Part shown: in pieces, positions 1 through 7,666 of the stretch
Numbering within the stretch: position 1 is the first letter of the stretch
Layout: each line of letters opens with the position of its first letter
Source: DASYUM01 sp036001225
GTDB taxonomy: Bacteria; Methylomirabilota; Methylomirabilia; Rokubacteriales; DASRDR01
Assembly: GCA_036001225.1 (NCBI GenBank)
Contig: DASYUM010000152.1
Location: 1 to 7,666 of the forward strand
Length of the DNA stretch: 7,666 nucleotides
Direction of reading: 5' to 3'
Notes under the pieces: model-generated
Seen by the model: only the letters and a program-made list of their open reading frames with translations
Told to the model about the DNA's origin: nothing
Databases searched by the model: none
Program-made: the position numbers and the translations under genes

Positions 1-2344
1 ATCGCGGTGGGGCCGGGGCGCGGGTCGTCGGCCGGCTCGCTCGTCGCCTACTGCCTCGGGATCACGAACATCGACCCCCTGCGCTACAGCCTGTTGTTCG
101 AGCGGTTTCTGAACCCGGAACGGATCTCGATGCCCGACATGGACGTCGACTTCGCCGACGACCGCCGGGACGAGGTGATCCGCTACGTCGAGCAGAAGTA
201 CGGGCGCGACCGGGTGGCCCAGATCATCACCTTCAACGTGCTGAAGGCCAAGGCCGTCATCCGTGACGTGGGACGGGTCCTCGGCCTGCCGTTCGGCGAG
301 GTGGACCGGATCGCCAAGCTGGTGCCGGAGACGCTCAACATTACCCTCGACGAGGCGCTCCGGCAGTCCCCGCCACTGGCCGAGGCGGTCAAGACGCGTC
401 CCGACGTGGCCGAGCTGTGGCAGATCGCCAAGCGCCTGGAGGGGCTGTCTCGCCACGCCGGCAAGCACGCGGCGGGGGTGGTGATCTCGGACGACCCGCT
501 CATCGAGCACGTCCCGCTCTACAAGGACCCCAAGGGCGAGGAGGTCATCACCCAGTACCCGATGGGGCCCATCGAGAAGCTCGGCCTCCTCAAGATGGAC
601 TTCCTGGGGCTGCGGACCCTGACCGTCATCACCAACACGGTCCGGTTCATCCAGGAGAGCCGGGGGATCCGGCTCGACATCGAGCAGATCCCGCTGGACG
701 ACCCCAAGACCTACCAGCTTCTCTCCGAGGCCCGGACCTTCGGCGTGTTCCAGCTCGAGTCGGCCGGCATGCGCGACGCCCTCCGCCAGCTCCGCCCCGA
801 ACGGCTCGAGGACGTGATCGCCATGGTCGCTCTCTACCGCCCGGGGCCGATGCAGATGATCCCGGAGTTCACCGCCCGCCGCCACCGGCGGGTCAAGCCG
901 AGCTACGACCACCCGGTGATGGAAAAGCACCTGCAGGAGACCTACGGGATCATGGTCTACCAGGAGCAGGTGCTCAAGATCGCCGCGGACATGGCCGGCT
1001 TCACGATGAGCGAGGCCGACGACCTGCGCAAAGCCATGGGGAAGAAGATCCCCGCCCTCATGGCCGAGCAGCGGGCCAAGTTCCGGGCCGGAGCCCAGGC
1101 GCGCGGGGTCAAGGAGAAGGTGGCCGAGCGCGTGTTCGAGCTGATGGAGAAGTTCGCGGGGTACGGCTTCAACCGGGCGCACGCCACCGCTTACGCGATC
1201 GTGGCCTATCAGACCGCCTACCTCAAGGCCAACTACCCCGTCGAGTTCATGGCCGCGCTGCTCACCTCCGAGATGGCCAACACCGACAAGGTGGTGGTCC
1301 ACATCGAGGAGTGCCGGGCCATGGCCATCGATCTCCTGCCGCCCGACGTCAACGTCTCGGGCTTCCGCTTCGGCGTCGCCGGCGCCACGATCCGCTTCGG
1401 CCTCGGCGCGATCAAGAACGTGGGGGAGAAGGCCGTCGAGTCGGTGGTGGGGGCGCGCGAGCGAGAGGGGGCCTTCGCGACGTTGGCCGACTTCGGCCGG
1501 CGCGTGGACCTCCAGCTCGTGAACCGGCGGGTGATCGAGAGCCTGATCAAGGCCGGCGCCTTCGACTCCCTCGGCCACACGCGCGCCCACCTGCTGGCCG
1601 GGCTCGACGGGGCGCTGGAGACCGGTCAACGCCACCAGCGGGAGCGCGACCAGGGCCAGGGCTCGATCTTCGACCTGATGGGCGGCGGCTCCCCGGCCGC
1701 TGCCGCGGCCCCGGTCGAGCCGCCGCTTCCCGAGTGGGACCCCGACCAGCTCCTCCTCTACGAGAAGGAAGTGCTCGGCTTCTACCTCTCCGGCCACCCG
1801 CTCAAGCGGGTCTGGGCCGACGCTCAGCGCCGGGGGGCGATCGGGACCGGCGACCTCGCCAGCCGGGAAGACGGCTCGCGCGTCATCCTCTGCGGCCTGG
1901 TGGCGGCGGTGCGGGAGATCAACACCAAGAACGGCGACCGCATGGCGTTCGCGACGCTGGAAGACATGGACGGGGCGATCGAGATCACGATCTTCCCGGA
2001 GACCTTCCGGCAGGGGGGCGGCCATCTGCGAAGCGGCGCGCCCCTCCTGGTCCGCGGGCGACTCGAGGGGAGCGCGAGCACCCGCAAGCTCCTGGCCGAG
2101 GAGCTTCGGCCGCTGGTCGGGGCCGGGGAAGACGAGGGCCCGCCGCCGTCCGCCTGCCGGGTGCGCGTGGGCGGCGGGGGGGCCGACGCGCTCCGCGAGC
2201 TCCGGGCGGTCTGCGACGCGCATCGGGGACCCGTCCCGATCTACCTGCACCTGGACCTGGAGGGCCGCGAGGTGGTCGTGCGGGCCCGCGCGATCGGGGT
2301 CCGCCCGTCGGCCGCCTTCGTAGCGGCCGTGGAAGGTCTCCTGG

Positions 2345-2370
<26 letters not shown>
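1..2370 (+). CDS. dnaE: DNA polymerase III alpha subunit, 5'-truncated by window edge
   Basis: Catalytic subunit of the replicative DNA polymerase III holoenzyme. The frame is open from base 1 and the gene begins upstream, so about 350 N-terminal residues, including the PHP domain, are missing; 789 codons remain. Numbering from the first codon, VGPGRGSSAGS (3-13) is the conserved palm motif. PDMDVDF carries D48 and D50, matching E. coli D401/D403, and KMDFLGLRTLT carries D200, matching D555: the complete catalytic triad. Fingers-domain motifs follow: FQLES, YRPGPMQ, YGIMVYQEQV and EKFAGYGFNRAHA. A helix-hairpin-helix lies near 466-486 and QGSIFDL (553-559) is the expected internal beta-clamp-binding site. 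An OB fold spans about 627-705, then a C-terminal domain (about 717-789) like the tau-binding region of E. coli DnaE. The layout is DnaE1-type, not PolC or DnaE2. The stop overlaps the start of accA, so the two genes are probably cotranscribed. Confidence 0.97.
2331..2336 (+). promoter_or_regulatory. Ribosome binding site for accA inside dnaE
   Basis: GGAAGG lies 8 bases before the GTG at 2345, within the last codons of dnaE. It supports the GTG start and translational coupling of the two genes. A second in-frame GTG follows immediately at 2348, so the exact initiation codon is uncertain by one residue. Confidence 0.6.
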
Positions 2371-3337
<967 letters not shown>

Positions 3338-3352
3338 GCCGTTGGCGGCGGG

Positions 3353-3370
3353 GGCCGCTCCTCCGCGGCC
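3353..3370 (+). other. Small GC hairpin between accA and the membrane protein
   Basis: GGCCGC (3353-3358) and GCGGCC (3365-3370) can pair around the loop TCCTCC. No T-run follows, so it is not a convincing intrinsic terminator. The rest of the 65-base gap (3338-3402) shows no promoter or ribosome binding site that I can support. At this base composition such a stem can occur by chance. Confidence 0.25.
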
Positions 3371-3402
3371 TCGACATCGGCCCGAGCCGGGCCCGCGCCT
3401 GA

Positions 3403-4797
3403 ATGGTCCGCGACGCGGCCTGGCTCTTCCTCGCGAACCTGGTCGTGTACTTCCCGGTGCTGCCATTCGGCTATTTCTTCGTCGACGACTTTCAGATCGG
3501 CCGGCTGTATGGCGCCTCCGGCGCGGTGAACTGGCGCGCGCTCGAAGAGTTCTTGACCTGCCAGAGTACCTTCGGGTACTTCTACCGGCCGGTCGGATAC
3601 CTGTCGATCGCGCTCGACTACGCCTGGTGGCGGAGCACTGCCCACGGCTACTTCCTGACCAACCTCGCGCTGCACGGATCGATCGCGGTCCTGGTCTATG
3701 CGGCGGTCCGGGAGCTGCGATATGGCCGCGCCGCCGCGATCGTCGCTGCCCTCACCATGGTCCTCCATCCGCTTCACGTGGAGCCGATCTGGTGGATGGT
3801 CGGCCGCTTCGATCTTCTCGCCACCGCGTTCGGTGCCCTCGCCGTGTGGGCCTACGCGCGCTGGGGGAACACCTGCCACCCGGGGCTGCTGGTCGTGGTC
3901 GTCGGCAGCTATGCGCTCGCCGCCTTCGCCAAGGAGGCCGCGATCGCGCTGCCGCTGGCGTTGCTGGTGGTGGGGGCGCGAGCGGGCTGGCGCCGGCCGA
4001 TCGTGAGGGATCCGCGGCACCTCGCGGCCATGACCGTGTTGGCTGCGGTCGCGGCCGGTGTGTTCCTGGCGCGACGGGCGTGCCTGGACCGCTGGATCGG
4101 GACGTATCCGGGGGGGCCGTCCCCCGCGAGCCCGAGGACCGTGTTAGCGGGAGTGCCGCGTCTGGTGTGGTTCCTGGCGTCGCCATCCTCGTGGCCGGCG
4201 GACGGCTCGCCGATCGCGTGGCTGGCAGCGGGAGCGAGCCTGGGAGCGCTGATCTATCTCTGCGGCTCGATGTCACGGTGGGGACGGATGCTGTGGCCGG
4301 CACTGACGGCGGTATGTCTCGCCTTGCCCGTCCTCGCCATCGTCTCGGTAGTCCGCGCGCCCGACGATCTCGGCCGGGTGTTTCTCTTGCCGTCGATCGG
4401 CCTCGCCCTGCTCCTGGCGACGCGGTTCCAGACGAGCGAGCTGACGGAAGGAGGCCGGCGCGCTTGGGTGGCGCTGGGCCTCGTGATGGCGGGGTGGCTT
4501 TGCCTCACCGCGCAGGCCGAGCTCGAGTGGATGCGGCGGGCCGCCCATACGCGACGGGTGCTGGCGGCGATCGAGCAGGCCGTGCGCGCCCAGCCCAGCC
4601 CGCACATCGTGGTGGCCGGCTTGCCGGAGTACTTCGGTGCCGGCAACTGGGCGCTTCCCTTGGCCGCCGCGCGGCCCTTCATCGAGGTCCCCGCGGGAAC
4701 CCGGGTGACCGCGGCCGGCTCGGACCTCGCCCGGGAAGGGGAGACCCGGGTCCTGAGATGGGAGCAAACGACGCGATCGCTGGTCCGTCCGCCGTGA
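3403..4797 (+). CDS. Polytopic membrane protein, putative GT-C fold glycosyltransferase (TMTC/PMT-like)
   Basis: 464 residues with about 10 hydrophobic segments, the first at about 6-26. An acidic pair, D28-D29 (FFVDDFQ), follows directly, as in GT-C glycosyltransferases where the first extracytoplasmic loop carries the catalytic Asp. Further matches to TMTC/O-mannosyltransferase-like proteins are YRPVGYLSIALDY, the NLALH segment, HPLHVEPIWWMVGRFDLLA (from H122) and FAKEAAIALPLALL. Such enzymes transfer a sugar from a polyprenyl-phosphate donor outside the cytoplasmic membrane; donor and acceptor here are unknown. Unlike eukaryotic TMTCs there are no TPR repeats; the last 70 or so residues look like a short soluble domain. 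An in-frame TGA sits immediately before the ATG, so the protein cannot start earlier, yet no Shine-Dalgarno sequence is visible. Codons such as TAT, GGA, GAT and TTG look more frequent than in dnaE or accA, hinting at an accessory or acquired gene. It may be cotranscribed with accA, without an obvious functional link. The family call is by motif only. Confidence 0.7.
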   Translation: MVRDAAWLFLANLVVYFPVLPFGYFFVDDFQIGRLYGASGAVNWRALEEFLTCQSTFGYFYRPVGYLSIALDYAWWRSTAHGYFLTNLALHGSIAVLVYAAVRELRYGRAAAIVAALTMVLHPLHVEPIWWMVGRFDLLATAFGALAVWAYARWGNTCHPGLLVVVVGSYALAAFAKEAAIALPLALLVVGARAGWRRPIVRDPRHLAAMTVLAAVAAGVFLARRACLDRWIGTYPGGPSPASPRTVLAGVPRLVWFLASPSSWPADGSPIAWLAAGASLGALIYLCGSMSRWGRMLWPALTAVCLALPVLAIVSVVRAPDDLGRVFLLPSIGLALLLATRFQTSELTEGGRRAWVALGLVMAGWLCLTAQAELEWMRRAAHTRRVLAAIEQAVRAQPSPHIVVAGLPEYFGAGNWALPLAAARPFIEVPAGTRVTAAGSDLAREGETRVLRWEQTTRSLVRPP

Positions 4798-4826
4798 TCG
4801 TTCGCGCGGAGACGGGCATGCGGCCG

Positions 4827-4886
4827 GGAGCCGGCGGCCTGCCCCGGCTCCGCGAGGCGCCGGGCGAGCCCGGCCCCGGACGGGGC
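4827..4886. terminator. GC-hairpin cluster between convergent genes, possible bidirectional terminator
   Basis: The 90-base gap between convergent stops contains three stem-loops in a row. GGAGCCGG (4827-4834) pairs with CCGGCTCC (4844-4851). GCCGGGC (4859-4865) pairs with GCCCGGC (4868-4874). GCCCCG (4873-4878) pairs with CGGGGC (4881-4886). The second and third share bases and cannot both form fully. There is no T-run on either strand, so this is not a classical intrinsic terminator. The position at the end of two converging genes makes a role in stopping transcription or protecting 3' ends plausible, but that is inference. Confidence 0.35.
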
Positions 4887-4887
4887 G

Positions 4888-5895
4888 TCAGCCGGGGGGC
4901 GCGGCGTGGTCGAGGAGCCCGGCGGCGGTGTCCTCGTCGGTGACGAGGACGTTGGCGAAACGGCCGCGCAGCGCGCCCAGGATGGCCTCGCGCTTGTCGG
5001 GGCCGCCGGCTACGGCGATGACGAGCTTGCCGTAGGAGGCCGACAGCTCCCGCAGGCGGCCCGCCGTCACGGCCAGCACGCGCTGGGTCAGCGGCCGCAG
5101 CTCCTTGCGGTCGACGAGGGCGCCGTGCCGGTCGAAGGGGTGGTAGTTGATCTCGCCCACCACCCCCAGCGCCCGCAGTCGGCGCACGCTCACGCCGTAG
5201 AAAGCGGCCAGCGAGCAGAAGCCGGCGGTGGCCTCGCCGATGAGCCCGATCCCCACCAGGGCGATGTCCACGTTGTTGGCGCCCTCGTAGATCCGCCGGA
5301 TCTCGCCTTTGCGGAGGAGCCGGCGGCGCTCGCGCTGGATCTCGGCGAGCGACCGGAGGACCTGGACCGGCAGCGCGTAGGCCCGGACGTGGGGACGGTA
5401 CTTGGCCGCCATCATGCCGACCAGGGTGTTGGGGAACAGGTCCACCAGCTGGAGGGTGCTCTCGGCCGATAGGGGATAGATCTCCAGGTCGCGGAAGCGC
5501 CGCTCGCGAAGGGACCGGATCAGGCAATAGAGCGTGTACCCGCAGGAGAGCCCCACCCGGACGCGGTCGGCGGCGACCTTCTCGAAGTAGCGGGCCGCCG
5601 CGGCGCCGAGATCTTCCTTGAGGTCGCCGGCCTCCCCGAAGGGAATCACCACCGCGTCGCGGAGCTGGAAGCGCTCGACCAGTGCCGCTTCCAGCCGGGG
5701 CCGCTTGGGCAGCTCGACCTCCACCCGGACCATCCCTTCGGCGAACGCCCGCTTGAGCAGGCGCGAGACCTTGGAGGTGGACAGGCCCAGCTCGCGGGCG
5801 ATCTCGTTCTGGTGGCGCTGGGCCCGGTAGTAGAGCTGGACGCAGCGAACCATCTGTCGCACCTCGTCCTGGTCAGTCCCGGCCTGGCCTCGCAT
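4888..5895 (-). CDS. SorC/DeoR-family sugar-effector transcriptional regulator
   Basis: 335 residues, the usual length for SorC-family regulators. An N-terminal helix-turn-helix (about 18-50) includes YYRAQRHQNEIARELGLSTS followed by KVSRLLKRA, a pattern typical of the family. The SorC sugar-binding domain fills the rest. GLSCGYTL (115-122) is the phosphate-loop-like effector motif, VDIALVGIG and GVVGEINYHPFD are mid-domain signatures, and VAGGPDK (295-301) with EAILGAL and VLVTDEDTA closes it. Characterised members (SorC, DeoR of Bacillus, CggR, LsrR) act as oligomers whose DNA binding is changed by a phosphorylated sugar. GGGGAG at 5906-5901 lies 5 bases before the ATG and supports this start; a later ATG at codon 15 would lose conserved N-terminal sequence. 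The gene is divergent from the FBP aldolase/phosphatase with a 160-base shared upstream region, so autoregulation and control of that enzyme are plausible. The effector cannot be read from the sequence. Confidence 0.93.
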   Translation of the reverse strand: MRGQAGTDQDEVRQMVRCVQLYYRAQRHQNEIARELGLSTSKVSRLLKRAFAEGMVRVEVELPKRPRLEAALVERFQLRDAVVIPFGEAGDLKEDLGAAAARYFEKVAADRVRVGLSCGYTLYCLIRSLRERRFRDLEIYPLSAESTLQLVDLFPNTLVGMMAAKYRPHVRAYALPVQVLRSLAEIQRERRRLLRKGEIRRIYEGANNVDIALVGIGLIGEATAGFCSLAAFYGVSVRRLRALGVVGEINYHPFDRHGALVDRKELRPLTQRVLAVTAGRLRELSASYGKLVIAVAGGPDKREAILGALRGRFANVLVTDEDTAAGLLDHAAPPG

Positions 5896-5900
5896 GGTGG

Positions 5901-5906
5901 CTCCCC
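5901..5906 (-). promoter_or_regulatory. Ribosome binding site of the SorC-family regulator
   Basis: Reading the minus strand, GGGGAG precedes the ATG at 5895 by 5 bases. It decides the start in favour of the full 335-residue protein. Confidence 0.6.
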
Positions 5907-5962
5907 GGCAGCCGACCAGAAGGGCCGGGCTGCAAGAAATTTCATCGCTCGCAGCTTTTGGC

Positions 5963-5992
5963 TTGACACGTACGATTCTAGCAGGCTAAGGT
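5963..5992 (+). promoter_or_regulatory. Sigma70-type promoter for the FBP aldolase/phosphatase gene
   Basis: A perfect -35 box TTGACA (5963-5968) is followed after 18 bases by TAAGGT (5987-5992), which fits the relaxed TANNNT -10 form common in GC-rich bacteria. A start site near 6000 would give a leader of about 56 bases before the ATG at 6056. The surrounding bases (about 5930-6000) are clearly richer in A/T than the rest of the window, as expected of a promoter. The -10 box is weak (3 of 6). Confidence 0.55.
5975..5980 (-). promoter_or_regulatory. Candidate -10 box for the SorC-family regulator
   Basis: On the minus strand this reads TAGAAT, 5 of 6 to the TATAAT consensus, placing a start about 70 bases before the regulator's ATG. 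No good -35 is seen at the right distance (about 5998-6003 reads CTGATG). If real, this promoter occupies the same DNA as the forward promoter. Confidence 0.35.
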
Positions 5993-6040
5993 GAAATCAT
6001 CAGCGGCTTCGATGGCGGCTCACCCAGCCCACCCTAGACC

Positions 6041-6050
6041 GAGGGAGGGG
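6041..6050 (+). promoter_or_regulatory. Strong ribosome binding site for the FBP aldolase/phosphatase
   Basis: GAGGGAGGGG contains GGAGG ending 7 bases before the ATG at 6056. It fixes this start and so confirms that the long N-terminal extension of the protein is probably translated. Confidence 0.75.
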
Positions 6051-6055
6051 ATCGC

Positions 6056-7537
6056 ATGGCGCAAAAGCGGTACGGGTCCAACGGGAGCGGGCGCGGGATT
6101 CCCCTCGGCGACTACCACCAGTCGTGCGAGAACCTCCGGGAATTCCCTCCTACCACCACCGAGAAGATTCCGGTCACCAATACCCCCAACATCTTCTCCC
6201 ACAAGGCCCATGTCTTCGCGCGCAAACCGGAGCTGATCCAGCGGTTCATCAAGGCGACCAAGGCCGACGTGGGCGGGGTCGGCGGCCACGTGGTGGCGGC
6301 CGAGGAGGTCAAGGGCGTCATCGCCCGCTACGTCCTGCAGAACAACTCCTACCACGGCGACCCGATCTTCACGTCGCTGATGGTCACCCATACCGGTGAT
6401 GACGTCGGGGTCACCGGCATCATGTCGGAGAAGGTGCCGATGGAGGTGGTGGACGAGCTCCTGTGGGATGCGCTCACGGAGGGCACGGCCAAGGCCACCG
6501 AGCTGGGCCTGTACGGGCCCGGCCAGGACCTGATCGCCGACGCCTTCACCGGCAACCTGCGGGGGGCGGGGCCGGCCAGCGTGGTACTGCCGCTCCCCAT
6601 CCGGCCCGAGAACCCGTCCCAGACCATCGTCGTGGCCTTCGCCGACAAGACCGAGCCGATGGCCTACAACTACTTCGCCACCGGAGCCTACATGCAGCCC
6701 CGGTTCAACACCGGGCTGGTGATCGCCTCCTCCAAGATGAAACGCGGCTACCTCTTCGAGATCGTGGACCTCGACACCAAAGCCCAGGCGATCGAAGCGG
6801 GCGCCCATCCCAAGGATCAGAAGGCCCTGGATGGGAAGATGGAGGAGCTGGCCAAGGGGCTTCGGGAGAAGGTGATCACCCTGCGCGCCCCCGAGGACCT
6901 CTACGACATCGAGGGACTGACCCGCTCGTCGCGCTTCGTGGTGGCCCGGATCTGGACCCGGGACGAGCGGGGCGAGAAGGGGCAGCTCGGCTACGTGGTC
7001 TCGGCCGAGCGTCTGCACAACATCAAGACCAAGAAGGGCTTCACCTACGGTGGCAAGGACGACCCGGTGCTGCTGGCGTTCGCTCAGGGCGACTGGCCGG
7101 CCCCCGGCGAGCTGACCTCGCCGTGGGCGGCCTGCCCGATGGTGGCCGGGGACTGCCGGGGGAGCCACAACCTCCACATCCTGCCGGTGCCGATCAACTG
7201 GCAGACTTCCTACTGGTCGGGGCCGATCCTCTCCTGTATCACCCTCTCGGTGAATCTCAACGCCGGGCGCATCGGCGCGATCTCCGATCAGTTCGCCCTC
7301 GGCACGCCCTGGGACTGGGTGCGGCAGCGGGCGTCGGAGCTGGCTGTTCAGTTCCGCAGCGCCCACGGCATCAAGCAGCCGGCCACCCTCCACGAGGACG
7401 AGCTCGAGTACCAGGAAGGGTGGAAGGAGCGCCGCGGCCGCCTGGAGAGCCGCTTCGAGCTCAAGCCGCCGCTCGCGTGGAACGGCAACGGCAAGAAGGC
7501 GAGCCCGAGGCCCTCGAAGGCGTCGACCCGCGCCTGA
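6056..7537 (+). CDS. Fructose-1,6-bisphosphate aldolase/phosphatase (archaeal-type, class V FBPase), extended form
   Basis: Matches the FBPA/P family, which makes FBP from triose phosphates and dephosphorylates it to fructose 6-phosphate, giving one-way gluconeogenesis in the cytoplasm. Conserved Mg2+ and phosphate-site motifs are KADVGGVGGH (D71, H78), THTGDDVGV (D115, D116), YGPGQDLIADAFTGNLRG (Q157), ADKTEPMAYN (D197, K198) and GDCRGSHN. YGGKDDP carries Y331, the presumed Schiff-base K334 and metal ligand D336, corresponding to Y229, K232 and D234 of the Thermoproteus enzyme (numbers from memory). At 493 residues it exceeds the usual 360-400. It has about 60 extra N-terminal residues, an insertion of roughly 35-40 residues after FEIVDLD (about 240-280), and a basic Ser/Lys-rich tail of about 25. 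In the C-terminal helix, F433 (QFRSAHG) stands where archaeal proteins show Tyr (DYMRRHG), so aldolase activity is uncertain. It has its own promoter, a strong ribosome binding site and a terminator, indicating a single-gene transcript. Confidence 0.93.
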   Translation: MAQKRYGSNGSGRGIPLGDYHQSCENLREFPPTTTEKIPVTNTPNIFSHKAHVFARKPELIQRFIKATKADVGGVGGHVVAAEEVKGVIARYVLQNNSYHGDPIFTSLMVTHTGDDVGVTGIMSEKVPMEVVDELLWDALTEGTAKATELGLYGPGQDLIADAFTGNLRGAGPASVVLPLPIRPENPSQTIVVAFADKTEPMAYNYFATGAYMQPRFNTGLVIASSKMKRGYLFEIVDLDTKAQAIEAGAHPKDQKALDGKMEELAKGLREKVITLRAPEDLYDIEGLTRSSRFVVARIWTRDERGEKGQLGYVVSAERLHNIKTKKGFTYGGKDDPVLLAFAQGDWPAPGELTSPWAACPMVAGDCRGSHNLHILPVPINWQTSYWSGPILSCITLSVNLNAGRIGAISDQFALGTPWDWVRQRASELAVQFRSAHGIKQPATLHEDELEYQEGWKERRGRLESRFELKPPLAWNGNGKKASPRPSKASTRA

Positions 7538-7560
7538 CGCTCGCGTCGCCTCCGCCCCCT

Positions 7561-7604
7561 GCGCGCTCCCCCGGCGGCCTGGCCGCCGGGGGAGGCGCGT
7601 TTTT
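7561..7604 (+). terminator. Rho-independent terminator of the FBP aldolase/phosphatase gene
   Basis: CTCCCCCGGCGGCC (7566-7579) is the exact reverse complement of 7581-7594, giving a 14-base stem whose innermost pairs open to form the loop. GCGC (7561-7564) and GCGC (7595-7598) extend it past one bulged G. TTTTT follows at 7600-7604. It begins 23 bases after the stop codon and closes the transcript. Confidence 0.93.
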
Positions 7605-7616
7605 CCCGCCCGTTGA

Positions 7617-7645
7617 TTGACAAGGTATCGGTGGGATGATAGGGT
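7617..7645 (+). promoter_or_regulatory. Promoter-like sequence for a gene beyond the window
   Basis: TTGACA (7617-7622) is followed after 17 bases by TAGGGT (7640-7645), preceded by TG at 7637-7638, which gives an extended -10 (TGATAGGGT). It lies directly after the terminator. The window ends in ATG (7664-7666), which could be a start codon only about 12 bases after the expected transcription start, but no coding sequence is available to judge this. Confidence 0.5.
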
Positions 7646-7666
7646 GGGGGCGTTACCCCGAAAATG

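Larger units (their letters stand above)
5936..5997. promoter_or_regulatory. Candidate operator elements in the divergent intergenic region
   Basis: Several short symmetric sequences sit around the promoters. GAAATTTC (5936-5943) is a perfect palindrome. ATTTCA (5939-5944) is inverted relative to TGAAAT (5992-5997), flanking the promoter. CGTACG (5969-5974) is a palindrome just after the -35. TAGC-AG-GCTA (5979-5988) overlaps the -10. Any could be bound by the adjacent SorC-type regulator, but all are short enough to arise by chance. Confidence 0.25.

Noticed and set aside
3342..4943. 533-codon + strand frame over the membrane protein
   Set aside because: Arg/Gly/Pro-rich without membrane segments or motifs, whereas the frame at 3403-4797 gives coherent hydrophobic segments and GT-C motifs.
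4679..5527. 282-codon minus-strand frame overlapping the SorC-family regulator
   Set aside because: It is the regulator's sequence in a shifted frame; the 4888-5895 frame carries the helix-turn-helix and sugar-binding motifs, so no frameshift or second gene is needed.
6020..7393. 457-codon minus-strand frame opposite the FBP aldolase/phosphatase
   Set aside because: It mirrors the conserved gene, is rich in Gly, Leu, Val and His without any motif, and has no ribosome binding site of note; antisense artefact.
7646..7659. Possible hairpin GGGG/CCCC in the leader of the next gene
   Set aside because: Only four pairs around a short loop at the window edge; too weak to call an attenuator or riboswitch.

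Overview
This is a GC-rich (visually about 68-72% G+C) bacterial window with tightly packed genes and strong G/C preference at third codon positions. The gene families are bacterial: DnaE-type polymerase, bacterial acetyl-CoA carboxylase subunit, SorC regulator. One is the archaeal-type fructose-1,6-bisphosphate aldolase/phosphatase, otherwise found in archaea and some deep-branching or thermophilic bacterial lineages. A soil or subsurface lineage such as Methylomirabilota/Rokubacteria would fit, but that is a guess from composition and gene content; no taxonomic marker was compared.

Left half (1-4797, + strand): the 3' two thirds of dnaE (DNA polymerase III alpha subunit, cut by the window edge) overlaps the start of accA (acetyl-CoA carboxylase carboxyltransferase alpha subunit) by 26 bases. 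The dnaE-accA neighbourhood is also known from E. coli. After a 65-base gap with no clear terminator comes a polytopic membrane protein with the hallmarks of a GT-C fold glycosyltransferase resembling the TMTC/O-mannosyltransferase group.

Middle (4798-6055): a convergent intergenic patch full of GC hairpins separates the glycosyltransferase from a minus-strand SorC/DeoR-family sugar-effector transcriptional regulator. A 160-base divergent intergenic region holds promoter-like elements in both directions.

Right half (6056-7666): a divergently transcribed, unusually long class V fructose-1,6-bisphosphatase/aldolase, followed by a strong intrinsic terminator and a promoter-like sequence for a gene beyond the window.

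The main biological idea is the divergent pair: a SorC-type regulator, from a family whose known effectors are phosphorylated sugars, beside a gluconeogenic FBP aldolase/phosphatase. This suggests local control of gluconeogenesis by a sugar phosphate. The enzyme has an N-terminal extension, an internal insertion, and apparently Phe where archaeal enzymes have a C-terminal catalytic Tyr. I see no CRISPR array, tRNA, rRNA, insertion sequence or obviously new multi-gene system.
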